This document shows positions 53,739 through 63,229 of a stretch of 64,000 bases of DNA, piece by piece. The DNA is from Streptomyces sp. Je 1-369 (GTDB lineage Bacteria > Actinomycetota > Actinomycetes > Streptomycetales > Streptomycetaceae): contig NZ_CP101750.1 in assembly GCF_026810505.1 (NCBI RefSeq), forward strand, positions 7,242,515 through 7,306,514. The letters run 5' to 3'. How positions within the stretch are numbered: the first letter of the stretch is position 1; each line of letters begins with the position of its first letter. Below the pieces are notes generated by a model, which was not told the DNA's origin, made no database searches, and was given only the letters and a program-made list of their open reading frames with translations. The position numbers and the translations under genes are program-made.

Positions 53739-55018
53739 CCGATCTGTACGACCGCCACCGGGCCGTGCTGCCCGACTGGCTCGCGCTCTACTACGAGCGG
53801 CCCATGGAGCTCACCCACGGCGAGGGACGCCACGTCTGGGGCGCCGACGGCAGGAAGTACCTCGACTTCTTCGGCGGCATCCTCACCACCATGACAGCCC
53901 ACGCCCTGCCCGAGGTCACCAAGGCGGTGAGCGAACAGGCCGGACGGATCATCCACTCCTCGACGCTCTACCTCAACCGCCCGATGGTCGAACTCGCCGA
54001 GCGGGTCGCGGCGTTGTCCGGCATCCCCGACGCCCGCGTCTTCTTCACCACCTCGGGCACCGAGGCCAACGACGCGGCCCTGCTCCTCGCCACCGCGCAC
54101 CGCCGCTCCAACCAGATCCTGGCGATGCGCAACAGCTACCACGGCCGTTCCTTCACCACTGTCGGCATCACCGGCAACCAGTCGTGGTCGCCGACCAGCC
54201 TCTCGCCGCTCCAGACGCTGTACGTCCACGGGGGCGTCCGCAGCCGCGGCCCGTACGCGGCACTGAGCGACGCCGAGTTCACCGCGGCCTGCGTCGCCGA
54301 CCTGCGGGACATGCTCGGGCAGGGCCGCGGGGGAGTGGCCGCGCTCATCGCCGAGCCGGTCCAGGGCGTCGGCGGCTTCACCTCGCCGCCCGACGGCCTT
54401 TACGCCGCGTTCAAGGAGGTCCTGGACGAGCACGGCATCCTGTGGATCGCCGACGAGGTGCAGACGGGCTGGGGCCGCACGGGCGACCACTTCTGGGGCT
54501 GGCAGGCCCACGCCGAGAACGGGCCGCCGGACATCCTCACCTTCGCCAAGGGCATCGGCAACGGCATGTCGGTCGGCGGCGTCGTGGCCCGCGCCGACGT
54601 CATGAACTCCCTCGACGCCAACTCCATCTCGACGTTCGGCGGTTCACCGGTCACCATGGCGGCCGGCCTCGCCAACCTCGCGTACCTCCTGGAGCACGAC
54701 CTCCAGGGCAACGCGCGGCGCGTCGGCGGGCTCCTCATCGAGCGGTTGCGCGCGATCTGCGCCCAGCTGCCCGTCGTGCGCGAGGTGCGCGGGCGCGGCC
54801 TGATGATCGGCATCGAGCTGGTCGAGCCCGACACCGGCCGGCCCAACCCGCAGGCTGCCGCGGCCGTGCTCGAAGCGGCCCGCGAGGGCGGACTGCTCAT
54901 CGGCAAGGGCGGCGGACACGACACCAGCGTGTTGCGCGTGGCCCCGCCGCTCTCGCTGACCGTCGCGGAGGCGGAGGAGGGCGCGTCGATCCTGGAACAG
55001 GCCCTGCGCAGCGCCTAG
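53735..55018 (+). CDS. Class III PLP aminotransferase
   Basis: A 427-residue omega-aminotransferase. Key blocks: YLDFFGGILTTMTAHALPEV, SGTEANDAALLLAT, SYHGRSFTTVGITG, LWIADEVQTGWGRTGDHFWG (Asp for PLP nitrogen) and the PLP Lys in ILTFAKGIGNGMSVGG. In this operon it probably converts beta-alanine (or beta-aminoisobutyrate) to the semialdehyde, using pyruvate or 2-oxoglutarate. Coupled to the previous gene by a GTGA overlap. Confidence 0.92.
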   Translation: MTDLYDRHRAVLPDWLALYYERPMELTHGEGRHVWGADGRKYLDFFGGILTTMTAHALPEVTKAVSEQAGRIIHSSTLYLNRPMVELAERVAALSGIPDARVFFTTSGTEANDAALLLATAHRRSNQILAMRNSYHGRSFTTVGITGNQSWSPTSLSPLQTLYVHGGVRSRGPYAALSDAEFTAACVADLRDMLGQGRGGVAALIAEPVQGVGGFTSPPDGLYAAFKEVLDEHGILWIADEVQTGWGRTGDHFWGWQAHAENGPPDILTFAKGIGNGMSVGGVVARADVMNSLDANSISTFGGSPVTMAAGLANLAYLLEHDLQGNARRVGGLLIERLRAICAQLPVVREVRGRGLMIGIELVEPDTGRPNPQAAAAVLEAAREGGLLIGKGGGHDTSVLRVAPPLSLTVAEAEEGASILEQALRSA

Positions 55019-55079
55019 TTCACGTACGGTGCGGCCGTCCCGGTCGCCGTACAGGACCGCAGGAAAGGGAGCGCACCAC

Positions 55080-56471
55080 ATGAGTACCCGCACTCTGATC
55101 ACCGGCGGCCTGGTCATCACGGCCTCCGACGAACTGCCCGTCGACGTCCTGGTGGAGGACGGCCGCGTCGCCGCGCTCGCCACCCGCGACAGCCACGGCT
55201 GGACGGCCGACCACGTGATCGACGCGTCCGGGAAGTACGTCATCCCGGGCGGCGTCGACGCCCACACGCACATGGAGATGCCGTTCGGCGGCACCCTCGC
55301 CGCCGACACCTTCGAGACAGGCACCCGCGCCGCCGCCTGGGGCGGCACGACGACCATCATCGACTTCGCGATCCAGCCCAAGGGCGGCACGCTCGCGGAG
55401 GGCCTAGACACGTGGCACGAGAAGGCGGCCGGGCGGTGCGCGGTCGACTACGGCTTCCACATGATCATGTCCGACGTGAACGAGTCCTCGCTCAAGGAGA
55501 TGGACACCCTCGTCTCCTCCGGGGTCACCTCGTTCAAGCTGTTCACCGCCTACCCGGGCGTCTTCTTCTCAGACGACGGCCAGATCCTCCGGGCGATGCA
55601 GCGCGCGGGCGCGAACGGCGGCCTCGTGATGGCGCACGCGGAGAACGGCCTCGCCATCGACGTCCTGGTGGAGCAGGCCCTCGCACGCGGTGAACGGGAT
55701 CCGCGCTACCACGGAGAGGTCCGCAAGGCGCTCCTGGAGGCCGAGGCGACGCACCGGGTCATCCGGCTCAGCCAGGTGGCGGGCGCCCCGCTGTACGTGG
55801 TGCACGTGTCGGCGCGGGAGGCCGTCGCCGAGCTGACCCGGGCACGCGACGACGGACTGCCGGTCTTCGGCGAGACGTGCCCGCAGTACCTCTTCCTGTC
55901 CACCGACAACCTCGCGGAGCCGGACTTCGAGGGCGCGAAGTACGTCTGCTCGACCCCGCTGCGCCCCAAGGAGCACCAGGCGGTCCTGTGGCGCGGGCTG
56001 CGCACGAACGACCTCCAGGTGGTCTCCACGGACCACTGCCCCTTCTGCTTCAAGGGGCAGAAGGAGATGGGCCGCGAGGACTTCTCGAAGATCCCGAACG
56101 GCATGCCGGGCGTCGAGAACCGCATGGACCTGCTGCACCAGGCCGTCGTCGACGGGCACATCAGCCGTCGTCGCTGGATCGAGGTCGCGTGCGCCACACC
56201 GGCCAGGATGTTCGGCCTCTACCCGAAGAAGGGCACGATCGCGCCGGGCGCCGACGCCGACATCGTCATCTACGACCCGCACGCCGCACAGATCATGTCG
56301 GCGCGGACCCACCACATGAACGTGGACTATTCGGCCTACGAGGGCAAGCAGGTGACGGGACGCGTGGAGACGGTGCTGTCCCGGGGCGTTCCGGTGATCG
56401 ACAACCGCACGTACGCCGGGCGTGCCGGGCACGGGTCGTTCCTGGAGCGGGGGATCTGCCAGTACGTGTGA
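55080..56471 (+). CDS. Dihydropyrimidinase / hydantoinase
   Basis: A 463-residue amidohydrolase. Metal ligands: His62 and His64 in GGVDAHTHMEMP; carboxylated Lys153 in VTSFKLFTAYPG; further His in YVVHVSAREAV; Asp in VSTDHCPFCFKGQKEMG. It opens dihydrouracil or dihydrothymine to the N-carbamoyl amino acid, the step before the ureidopropionase. Start ATG at 55080, with AGGAAAGGGAG upstream. Last gene of the operon; 61 bp after the aminotransferase. Confidence 0.93.
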   Translation: MSTRTLITGGLVITASDELPVDVLVEDGRVAALATRDSHGWTADHVIDASGKYVIPGGVDAHTHMEMPFGGTLAADTFETGTRAAAWGGTTTIIDFAIQPKGGTLAEGLDTWHEKAAGRCAVDYGFHMIMSDVNESSLKEMDTLVSSGVTSFKLFTAYPGVFFSDDGQILRAMQRAGANGGLVMAHAENGLAIDVLVEQALARGERDPRYHGEVRKALLEAEATHRVIRLSQVAGAPLYVVHVSAREAVAELTRARDDGLPVFGETCPQYLFLSTDNLAEPDFEGAKYVCSTPLRPKEHQAVLWRGLRTNDLQVVSTDHCPFCFKGQKEMGREDFSKIPNGMPGVENRMDLLHQAVVDGHISRRRWIEVACATPARMFGLYPKKGTIAPGADADIVIYDPHAAQIMSARTHHMNVDYSAYEGKQVTGRVETVLSRGVPVIDNRTYAGRAGHGSFLERGICQYV

Positions 56472-56856
56472 GTGCCGCTGCTCGCGGGCGGATACAGGGG
56501 CGGGGGCCGGGTGACCGGTCCTCGCCTTTATCAACTTCCCGTGCGTCGACGCGACTTCACGTGATGTGACCCGGGTCACTTCGGCGTTCCCTTGGCTCGA
56601 AGGCGCCGCCCGTGTCACTATTTCCGCACGCCGACTCTGCCCAAAAACCGCCGCGAGGCCGTGGGTTGAGCGCCGTGGCCGCCGGTTGGTACAGGCGAGA
56701 CCGAGTCTCTGCTCGGTTCAGTACCGATACCCCTTCGCATTCCATGCATGCCTGCCCTGTCGCGGGTCATCACGCATGCCCTGATTGACGATCTTAAGCC
56801 GAACTGTTTGATGCGCTCTTGTTCGAAACAGACGCCAAGGTCCCAGTGGAGGAAAA
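56472..56856 (+). promoter_or_regulatory. Intergenic region with probable promoter of the prenyltransferase
   Basis: A 385-bp gene-free stretch and the border between core genes and the terpenoid cluster; its right half is AT-richer. TTGACG at 56785-56790 could be a -35 box; no good -10 follows. CTGTTT (56804-56809) and AAACAG (56826-56831) form 6-bp inverted arms about 30 bp before the start codon. GGAGGA sits 4-5 bp before the ATG at 56857. Confidence 0.45.
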
Positions 56857-57765
56857 ATGTCAGAGTTCGCCAATCTGGAAGAGCTGTACTCGATCATCGA
56901 CAAGACGGCTCAGCTGGTGGACGTCACCGCCTCGCGTGACAAGGTCTGGCCCATCCTCAACGCCTACGAGGACGTCGTCGGGCAGTCCGTCATCTCGTTC
57001 CGCGCCTCGACCGGCAGTAGCGCGGACGACCTCGACGCCCGATTCACGATGCTGCCGAAGGGCTTCGACCCATATGCCCGCGCCCTGGAACACGGCCTCA
57101 TCCCAGAGACGGACCACGCGGTCGGCAGCCTCCTGAAGGAGGTCCACGCGAACACCCCCATCACCAGCTGCGGCGTCGACTTCGGAGTCGCGGGGGGCTT
57201 CACGAAGACCTGGTCCTTCCCCAGCGCGGAGAACCTCATCAAGGTTTCCGACCTCGTCGCGCTCCCGTCGATCCCGGCCGGTGTGGCCGCCAACCTCGAC
57301 TTCTTCAAGAAGTGGGGTCTCGACGAGATGGTCAGTACCGTCGGCATCGACTACCAGAAGCGCACGATGAACCTGTACTTCGGCGGCGGCGTCGGCGACC
57401 GCGTGCCGGCCGAGGTCTTCGAGGAGAAGGGTGTCAGGGCGATCCTCGGCGAGCTCGGCCTCTCCGAGCCGAGCGAGGAGCTCCTGCGGTTCTGCGAGCG
57501 CTCGTTCGTCATCTACGTGACCCTCAGCTGGGACTCCCCGGCCATCAACCGGTTCACGTACTCGGTCATGACGCCGGAGCCGCTCGGCCTCCCGATCTCG
57601 TTCGCCGCGACCTTCGAGCGCCTCATCAAGGATGCCCCGTACGACACCACGGGCCGCAACTACATCTACGGCATCGCGGCGACGCCCAAGGGCGAGTACC
57701 ACAAGATCGCTTCGTACTACCAGTGGCAGAAGCGCGTGGAGAAGCTGCTGCGTTCCGACTCCTGA
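56857..57765 (+). CDS. ABBA-type aromatic prenyltransferase (NphB/PpzP family)
   Basis: A 302-residue soluble prenyltransferase of the CloQ/NphB family, which folds as a PT barrel without DDxxD motifs. Family blocks in order: [80 protein letters not shown] and [20 protein letters not shown]. The Lys and Arg/Tyr residues that hold the diphosphate in NphB have counterparts (KTW, QKR, KGEYHK). The end ([20 protein letters not shown]) recalls the phenazine prenyltransferases PpzP/EpzP more than NphB, from memory of those sequences. It attaches a prenyl group, probably dimethylallyl or geranyl, to an aromatic acceptor. Adjacent mevalonate genes would supply the donor. Confidence 0.92.
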   Translation: MSEFANLEELYSIIDKTAQLVDVTASRDKVWPILNAYEDVVGQSVISFRASTGSSADDLDARFTMLPKGFDPYARALEHGLIPETDHAVGSLLKEVHANTPITSCGVDFGVAGGFTKTWSFPSAENLIKVSDLVALPSIPAGVAANLDFFKKWGLDEMVSTVGIDYQKRTMNLYFGGGVGDRVPAEVFEEKGVRAILGELGLSEPSEELLRFCERSFVIYVTLSWDSPAINRFTYSVMTPEPLGLPISFAATFERLIKDAPYDTTGRNYIYGIAATPKGEYHKIASYYQWQKRVEKLLRSDS

Positions 57766-57794
57766 CCACGGGTTGCCTGTCGGGTCCGAAGTTC

Positions 57795-57838
57795 AAGGGC
57801 TTGCCGGGAGGGCGTTCCACCCCTCCCGGCAAGCCCTT
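57795..57838 (+). terminator. Rho-independent terminator after the prenyltransferase gene
   Basis: An 18-bp perfect stem (arm AAGGGCTTGCCGGGAGGG) with an 8-base loop, followed by further T residues. It lies 30 bp after the prenyltransferase stop and 50 bp before mevalonate kinase, so the two probably belong to different transcripts, or readthrough tunes their ratio. Confidence 0.88.
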
Positions 57839-57888
57839 TTCTCTGGAACGGCTCATTCATTCCTAGAAATCTGGATGATGCGATCTCC

Positions 57889-58926
57889 ATGCGGAAAACA
57901 CAAAGGGAGCCGAGTGCGTTGACGACACCGAGCTCAGCGGAAGGGGTGTCAGAAATCCGTCGCGCTCGCTCCGTCGGAATCGGTCGCGCCCACGCGAAGA
58001 CCATTTTGCTGGGGGAGCACGCGGTCGTTTACGGGGCTCCCGCCCTCGCGCTCCCGGTGCCCCAGCTCGCGGTCACGGCGAGCGCCGGCTGGTCCGCGCA
58101 GTCACCGGGTGACGCCGGCGACGTGTCGCTGACAATGACCGGTTCTGCCTCCCGGCCGGTGGCCACCCAGGCCTCCGACTGGCTCCGGAGACTCAGTGCC
58201 GAGTTCCGGAAGACCATGAACGTCTCCGACGACGTGCACCTCGACGTGATCCTGGACTGCGCGATCCCGCCGGGCCGCGGCCTCGGCTCCAGCGCGGCCT
58301 GCGCACGCGCCGTGGTCTTCGCGCTCGCCGACCTCTTCGACCGCGAGGTCACGCCGCAGACGGCGTTCGACCTCGTGCAGACCGCCGAGAACGTGGCGCA
58401 CGGCCGCGCGAGCGGCGTCGACGCCACCGCCGTGGGCGCACCGGGGCCCCTGCTGTTCCAGCAGGGCCGTTCCGAGGAACTGCCCATCGGATGCGAGGAG
58501 TTGTTCATCATCGCCGACAGTGGCGAGGTGGGCAGGACCAAGGACGCGGTCAGCATGCTCCGCGAAGGCTTCCAGCGCCACGCGGGTGCGCAGGAGAGCT
58601 TCGTACGCCGTGCCACGGACCTCACCGAAGAGGGCCGGCACGCACTCGCCGACGGAAAGCCCGAGGAGCTCGGCACCCGCATGTCGGAGTATCACGAACT
58701 GCTCCGCGCCTCCGGATTGAGCACCGACCGCATCGACGCCCTGGTCGAAGGGGCGCTCTCCGCGGGCAGCCTCGGCGCCAAGATCACCGGCGGCGGCATG
58801 GGCGGCTGCGTGCTCGCACTGACCCAGTCCGAGCAGGCGAGCGCGGTCACCCGGCGGCTGCACGAAGCAGGCGCCGAACAGACATGGGTCGTACCGTTGA
58901 GGGGGTTTGCCGGCCATGGTCGCTGA
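57889..58926 (+). CDS. Mevalonate kinase
   Basis: A 345-residue GHMP kinase, first gene of a six-gene mevalonate operon in the same order as in Streptomyces sp. CL190. Motif 1 region GRAHAKTILLGEHAVVYGAP; ATP-binding loop PPGRGLGSSAACAR; Glu and Asp in VAHGRASGVDATAVG; motif 3 GAKITGGGMGGCVLAL. It makes 5-phosphomevalonate from mevalonate and ATP. ATG at 57889 is chosen because the N-terminal extension (SALTTPSSAEGVSEI) resembles the known homologue; no strong ribosome site is seen. Confidence 0.95.
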   Translation: MRKTQREPSALTTPSSAEGVSEIRRARSVGIGRAHAKTILLGEHAVVYGAPALALPVPQLAVTASAGWSAQSPGDAGDVSLTMTGSASRPVATQASDWLRRLSAEFRKTMNVSDDVHLDVILDCAIPPGRGLGSSAACARAVVFALADLFDREVTPQTAFDLVQTAENVAHGRASGVDATAVGAPGPLLFQQGRSEELPIGCEELFIIADSGEVGRTKDAVSMLREGFQRHAGAQESFVRRATDLTEEGRHALADGKPEELGTRMSEYHELLRASGLSTDRIDALVEGALSAGSLGAKITGGGMGGCVLALTQSEQASAVTRRLHEAGAEQTWVVPLRGFAGHGR

Positions 58927-59971
58927 ACGACAGGCCACGGCGGTGCGGACCGCACCGACGGGCACGACGGGCAGCGCGACCGCCGTCGCGCACCCGAACA
59001 TCGCACTGATCAAATACTGGGGCAAGCGCGACGAGCGGCTCATCCTGCCGCGCACCGACAGCCTCTCGATGACCCTGGACATCTTCCCGACCACCACCCG
59101 CGTGCGACGGAGCCCCGGAGCGGATCACGACGAAGTGACGCTCGGCGGCGCCCCCGCACAGGGTGAGGCCCAGCGGCGCATTGTCACCTTCCTCGACCTG
59201 GTCCGCGAGCGGGCCGGAATCGCCGACCGCGCCGTCGTGGACACCGAGAACACCGTCCCCACCGGGGCGGGCCTCGCCTCCTCCGCCAGCGGCTTCGCCG
59301 CCCTCGCCGTCGCCGCGGCCGCCGCCTACGGCCTCGACCTCGACGCCACCGCCCTGTCCCGCCTGGCCCGGCGCGGATCCGGGTCGGCGTCCCGCTCCCT
59401 CTTCGGGGACTTCGTGGTCTGGCACGCCGGACGCCACGACGCCACCGAGGAGGAGGCGGACCTCAGCTCGTACGCCGAGCCGGTCCCCACCGGGCCGCTC
59501 GACCCCGCCCTCGTCGTCGCCGTCGTCAACGCCGGACCCAAGGACGTGTCCAGCAGGGCGGCCATGCGCAGGACCGTCGACACCTCACCGCTCTTCGAAC
59601 CCTGGGCCGTCTCCAGCAAGGACGACCTGACCGACATGCGCAAGGCACTCGGCCGCGGCGACCTCGAAGAGGTCGGCGAGATCGCGGAGCGCAACGCACT
59701 GGGCATGCACGCCACGATGCTGGCGGCCCGTCCCGCCGTGCGCTACATGTCGCCCGCCTCGCTCACCGTCCTCGACAGCGTGCTGCGGCTCAGGAAGGAC
59801 GGCGTCCTCGCCTACGCCACCATGGACGCCGGGCCCAACGTGAAGGTGCTCTGCCGCAACGCGGACGCCGACCGGGTGGCCGGTGTCGTGCGCGGTGCGG
59901 CGCAAGGCGGCGCCATCCACATCGCCCGCCCCGGCCCGGGCGCCCGGCTGCTCAGCGGGGACGGACGGTGA
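58916..59971 (+). CDS. Diphosphomevalonate decarboxylase
   Basis: A 351-residue GHMP enzyme. Opening block AVAHPNIALIKYWGKRDERL; phosphate loop VPTGAGLASSASGFAALAVA; GSGSASRSLFGDFVVWH; and the C-terminal MDAGPNVKVLCR, all diagnostic. It uses ATP to decarboxylate mevalonate diphosphate to IPP. ATG at 58916 lies 11 bp inside the previous gene; TTG at 58907 is an alternative. Stop overlaps the next start (GTGA). Confidence 0.95.
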   Translation: MVAERQATAVRTAPTGTTGSATAVAHPNIALIKYWGKRDERLILPRTDSLSMTLDIFPTTTRVRRSPGADHDEVTLGGAPAQGEAQRRIVTFLDLVRERAGIADRAVVDTENTVPTGAGLASSASGFAALAVAAAAAYGLDLDATALSRLARRGSGSASRSLFGDFVVWHAGRHDATEEEADLSSYAEPVPTGPLDPALVVAVVNAGPKDVSSRAAMRRTVDTSPLFEPWAVSSKDDLTDMRKALGRGDLEEVGEIAERNALGMHATMLAARPAVRYMSPASLTVLDSVLRLRKDGVLAYATMDAGPNVKVLCRNADADRVAGVVRGAAQGGAIHIARPGPGARLLSGDGR

Positions 59972-61083
59972 CCGGACGGCCGACGGTCGTCCGGCGCGCG
60001 CCGGGCAAACTGTTCGTCGCCGGTGAGTACGCGGTGGTGGATCCCGGCAACCCGGCGATCCTGATCGCCGTCGACCGGTACGTCACCGTCACCGTGTCCG
60101 ACCCTGGTGACCCGGTCGTTGTCCTCTCCTCCGACCTCACCCCGCACACGGCGCACTGCCGCTGGCGGGACGGCAGGCTCGGCGGGACGCGACCGCGGGA
60201 CGAACAGCTGCTCCACGACAGCTTCGCCCACGTGGCCGCGGCGATCGAGACCGTCGGCCGGCTGCTCGCCGAACGAGGACTGCCCGCACCCGCGCTCGAC
60301 GTCTCGGTCAGCAGCGAACTGCACGACAACGGCACCAAGTTCGGATTCGGGTCGAGCGGCGCGGTCGTCGTGGCGACCGTCGCCGCCATGGCGGCCCACT
60401 GCGGCCTCCACCTGACGCGCGACGCCCGCTACCGCCTCGCGATGCTCGCCACGGCGGGCTTGGAGCCCAAGGCCTCCGGCGGCGACCTGGCCGCGGGCAC
60501 CTGGGGCGGCTGGATCACCTACCGGGCGCCCGACCGGGCCGCCGTCCTCGACCTGGCCGGCAGGGCGGGCATCGAGGAGGCCCTGCGCGTGCCCTGGCCC
60601 GGCCACGAAATACGCGCACTGCCGCGGCCCACGGGCCTCGCACTGGAAGTCGGCTGGACCGGGACACCGGCCTCCACCCCGTCCCTCGTCTCCGGCCTCG
60701 ACCGGCGGACGTGGCGGGGCAGCGCATCGCACCAGAAGTTCGTGGAGACCAGCAACGACTTCGTGCGGGCCTCGGTCGACGCACTGGAGGGCGGCGACCG
60801 CGAGGGCCTGCTGCGGCAGATCCGGCGCGCCCGGAACGAGCTGGCCCGCCTCGACGACGAGGTCGGGCTCGGAATCTACACGCCACGGCTGACCGCACTG
60901 TGCGAGGCCGCCGAAGCCGTCGGCGGCGCCGCCAAGCCCTCCGGGGCGGGCGGCGGCGACTGCGGCATCGCGCTGCTGAACGCCGAAGCGGCACAGGACA
61001 TCGCTCACGTACGGAAACGGTGGACCACGGCGGGCGTGCGGCCCTTGCCGATCCGTCCCGCCATGGAAGGGAACACAGAATGA
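59968..61083 (+). CDS. Phosphomevalonate kinase
   Basis: A 371-residue GHMP kinase. RRAPGKLFVAGEYAVVDPGN at the start, FGFGSSGAVVVATVAAMA as the phosphate loop, PKASGGDLAAGTWGGWITY, and KPSGAGGGDCGIALL near the end. It converts 5-phosphomevalonate to the diphosphate. GTG start overlaps the decarboxylase stop; its own stop overlaps the isomerase start by ATGA. Confidence 0.94.
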   Translation: MTGRPTVVRRAPGKLFVAGEYAVVDPGNPAILIAVDRYVTVTVSDPGDPVVVLSSDLTPHTAHCRWRDGRLGGTRPRDEQLLHDSFAHVAAAIETVGRLLAERGLPAPALDVSVSSELHDNGTKFGFGSSGAVVVATVAAMAAHCGLHLTRDARYRLAMLATAGLEPKASGGDLAAGTWGGWITYRAPDRAAVLDLAGRAGIEEALRVPWPGHEIRALPRPTGLALEVGWTGTPASTPSLVSGLDRRTWRGSASHQKFVETSNDFVRASVDALEGGDREGLLRQIRRARNELARLDDEVGLGIYTPRLTALCEAAEAVGGAAKPSGAGGGDCGIALLNAEAAQDIAHVRKRWTTAGVRPLPIRPAMEGNTE

Positions 61084-62171
61084 TCTCTCAACGCAAGGAC
61101 GACCACGTCCGGCTCGCTGTCGAGCACGCGCGTCAGCACAGCGGACACAACCAGTTCGACGAGGTGTCGTTCGTCCACCACGCCCTGGCCGGCATCGACC
61201 GGCCCGACGTGTCCCTGGCCACGACCTTCGCCGGCATCTCCTGGCCGGTGCCCCTCTACATCAACGCGATGACCGGCGGCAGCGTCAGCACCGGCATCAT
61301 CAACCGCGACCTGGCCATCGCCGCCCGCGAGACCGGCGTCGCCGTCGCCTCCGGGTCCATGAGCGCGTACTTCAAGGACCCGTCGTGCGCCGACACGTTC
61401 AGCGTGCTGCGCAAGGAGAACCCCGACGGGTTCGTCCTCGCCAACGTCAACGCGACGGCCTCGGTCGACAAGGTGCAGCGCGCCATCGACCTCGTACAGG
61501 CCAACGCCCTGCAGATCCACATCAACACCGCGCAGGAAACACCGATGCCCGAGGGCGACCGGTCGTTCTCCTCCTGGGTCCCGCAGATCGAGAAGATCGC
61601 GGCGGCCGTCGAGGTCCCCGTCATCGTCAAGGAGGTCGGCAACGGCCTCAGCCGTGAGACCGTCCTGCTCATCGAGAGCCTCGGCGTCCAGGTCGCCGAC
61701 CTCGGCGGCCGCGGCGGCACGGACTTCGCCCGCATCGAGAACGGCCGGCGCGAGCTCGGCGAGTACGCGTTCATGCACGGCTGGGGACAGTCCACCGCGG
61801 CCTGCCTCCTGGACACGCAGGACGTCGGCATCCCCGTCCTCGCCTCCGGCGGCGTGCGCAACGCGCTCGACGTCGCCCGCGCGCTGGCGCTCGGCGCGTC
61901 CGGCGTCGGCGCGTCCGGCGGATTCCTGCGCACCCTGAAGGACGAGGGCGTCTCCGCGCTGATCGCGCAGATCTCGACGTGGCTCGACCAGCTCGCCGCC
62001 CTGCAGACCATGCTCGGCGCGCGCACCCCCGCCGACCTGACGCGCTGCGACGTGCTCATCCGCGGTGAACTCCGTGACTTCTGCGCCGACCGAGGCATCG
62101 ACACGGGACAGTTCGCGCAGCGTTCCCGTTCCGTCGAGGCCGCCCACCAGCTGACGGGGAGCACCCGATGA
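61080..62171 (+). CDS. fni: Type 2 isopentenyl-diphosphate isomerase (FMN)
   Basis: A 363-residue flavoprotein. It starts with ISQRKDDHVRLA and has the TIM-barrel FMN blocks YINAMTGGSVSTGIINRDLA, ANVNATASVDKVQRAI, NALQIHINTAQE, VIVKEVGNGLSRETV, ADLGGRGGTDFARIE and VLASGGVRNALDVARALALG. It interconverts IPP and DMAPP with reduced FMN and NADPH; so the operon supplies both prenyl building blocks. ATGA overlaps with both neighbours. Confidence 0.95.
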   Translation: MISQRKDDHVRLAVEHARQHSGHNQFDEVSFVHHALAGIDRPDVSLATTFAGISWPVPLYINAMTGGSVSTGIINRDLAIAARETGVAVASGSMSAYFKDPSCADTFSVLRKENPDGFVLANVNATASVDKVQRAIDLVQANALQIHINTAQETPMPEGDRSFSSWVPQIEKIAAAVEVPVIVKEVGNGLSRETVLLIESLGVQVADLGGRGGTDFARIENGRRELGEYAFMHGWGQSTAACLLDTQDVGIPVLASGGVRNALDVARALALGASGVGASGGFLRTLKDEGVSALIAQISTWLDQLAALQTMLGARTPADLTRCDVLIRGELRDFCADRGIDTGQFAQRSRSVEAAHQLTGSTR

Positions 62172-63226
62172 CCGAGACCCATGCGATAGCCGGCGTCCCG
62201 ATGCGGTGGGTCGGCCCCCTGCGCATCTCCGGGAACGTCGCCACCACCGAGACCCAGGTCCCCCTCGCCACCTACGAGACGCCGCTGTGGCCCTCCGTGG
62301 GCCGCGGCGCCAAGGTGTCCAGGCTCGTCAAGGAAGGCATCGTCGCCACGCTCGTCGACGAGCGGATGACCCGCTCGGTGCTCGTCGAGGCGACGGACGC
62401 GCAGACCGCCTACGTCGCCGCGCGGGCCATCGACGCGCGCATCGACGAGCTGCGAGAAGTGGTGCGCGGCTGCAGCAGGTACGCCCAGCTCATCAACATC
62501 CGGCACGAGATCAACGCCAACCTGCTCTTCATCCGCTTCGAGTTCACCACCGGCGACGCCTCCGGCCACAACATGGCGACGCTCGCGTCCGACGCGCTCC
62601 TGAAGCACCTGCTCGAGACCATCCCCGGCATCTCCTACGGGTCGATCTCCGGCAACTACTGCACGGACAAGAAGGCCACCGCGATCAACGGCATCCTCGG
62701 CCGCGGCAAGAACGTGGTCACGGAGCTCCTGATCCCGCGTGACATCGTCACCGATGTGCTGCACACGACGGCCGCGAAGGTCGTCCAGCTGAACATCCGC
62801 AAGAACATGCTCGGCACCCTGCTCGCCGGCGGCATCCGCTCGGCGAACGCCCACTACGCCAACATGCTCCTCGGCTTCTACCTCGCCACCGGCCAGGACG
62901 CGGCCAACATCGTCGAGGGCTCGCAGGGCGTCACCATGGCCGAGGACCGCGACGGCGACCTCTACTTCGCCTGCACCCTGCCGAACCTGATCGTCGGCAC
63001 GGTCGGCAACGGCAAGGGCCTCGAGTTCGTGGAGACGAACCTCGCCCGGCTCGGCTGCCGGGCCGACCGCGAGCCGGGCGAGAACGCCCGCCGCCTCGCG
63101 GTGATCGGGGCGGCGACGGTGCTGTGCGGAGAGCTCTCGCTCCTCGCCGCGCAGACGAACCCCGGCGAACTGATGCGTGCACATGTCCAGTTGGAGCGCG
63201 GCAACCAGGAAAAGGTCGGTGTGTAG
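62168..63226 (+). CDS. HMG-CoA reductase
   Basis: A 352-residue reductase. Blocks: PLATYETPLWPSVGRGAKVS, EFTTGDASGHNMATLASDAL, GNYCTDKKATAINGILGRGK (catalytic Lys), GQDAANIVEGSQGVTMAED (Asp) and TVGNGKGLEFV. No membrane segment, so soluble as in other bacteria. It reduces HMG-CoA to mevalonate with NADPH. Starts within the isomerase stop (ATGA). Confidence 0.95.
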   Translation: MTETHAIAGVPMRWVGPLRISGNVATTETQVPLATYETPLWPSVGRGAKVSRLVKEGIVATLVDERMTRSVLVEATDAQTAYVAARAIDARIDELREVVRGCSRYAQLINIRHEINANLLFIRFEFTTGDASGHNMATLASDALLKHLLETIPGISYGSISGNYCTDKKATAINGILGRGKNVVTELLIPRDIVTDVLHTTAAKVVQLNIRKNMLGTLLAGGIRSANAHYANMLLGFYLATGQDAANIVEGSQGVTMAEDRDGDLYFACTLPNLIVGTVGNGKGLEFVETNLARLGCRADREPGENARRLAVIGAATVLCGELSLLAAQTNPGELMRAHVQLERGNQEKVGV

Positions 63227-63229
63227 GGC

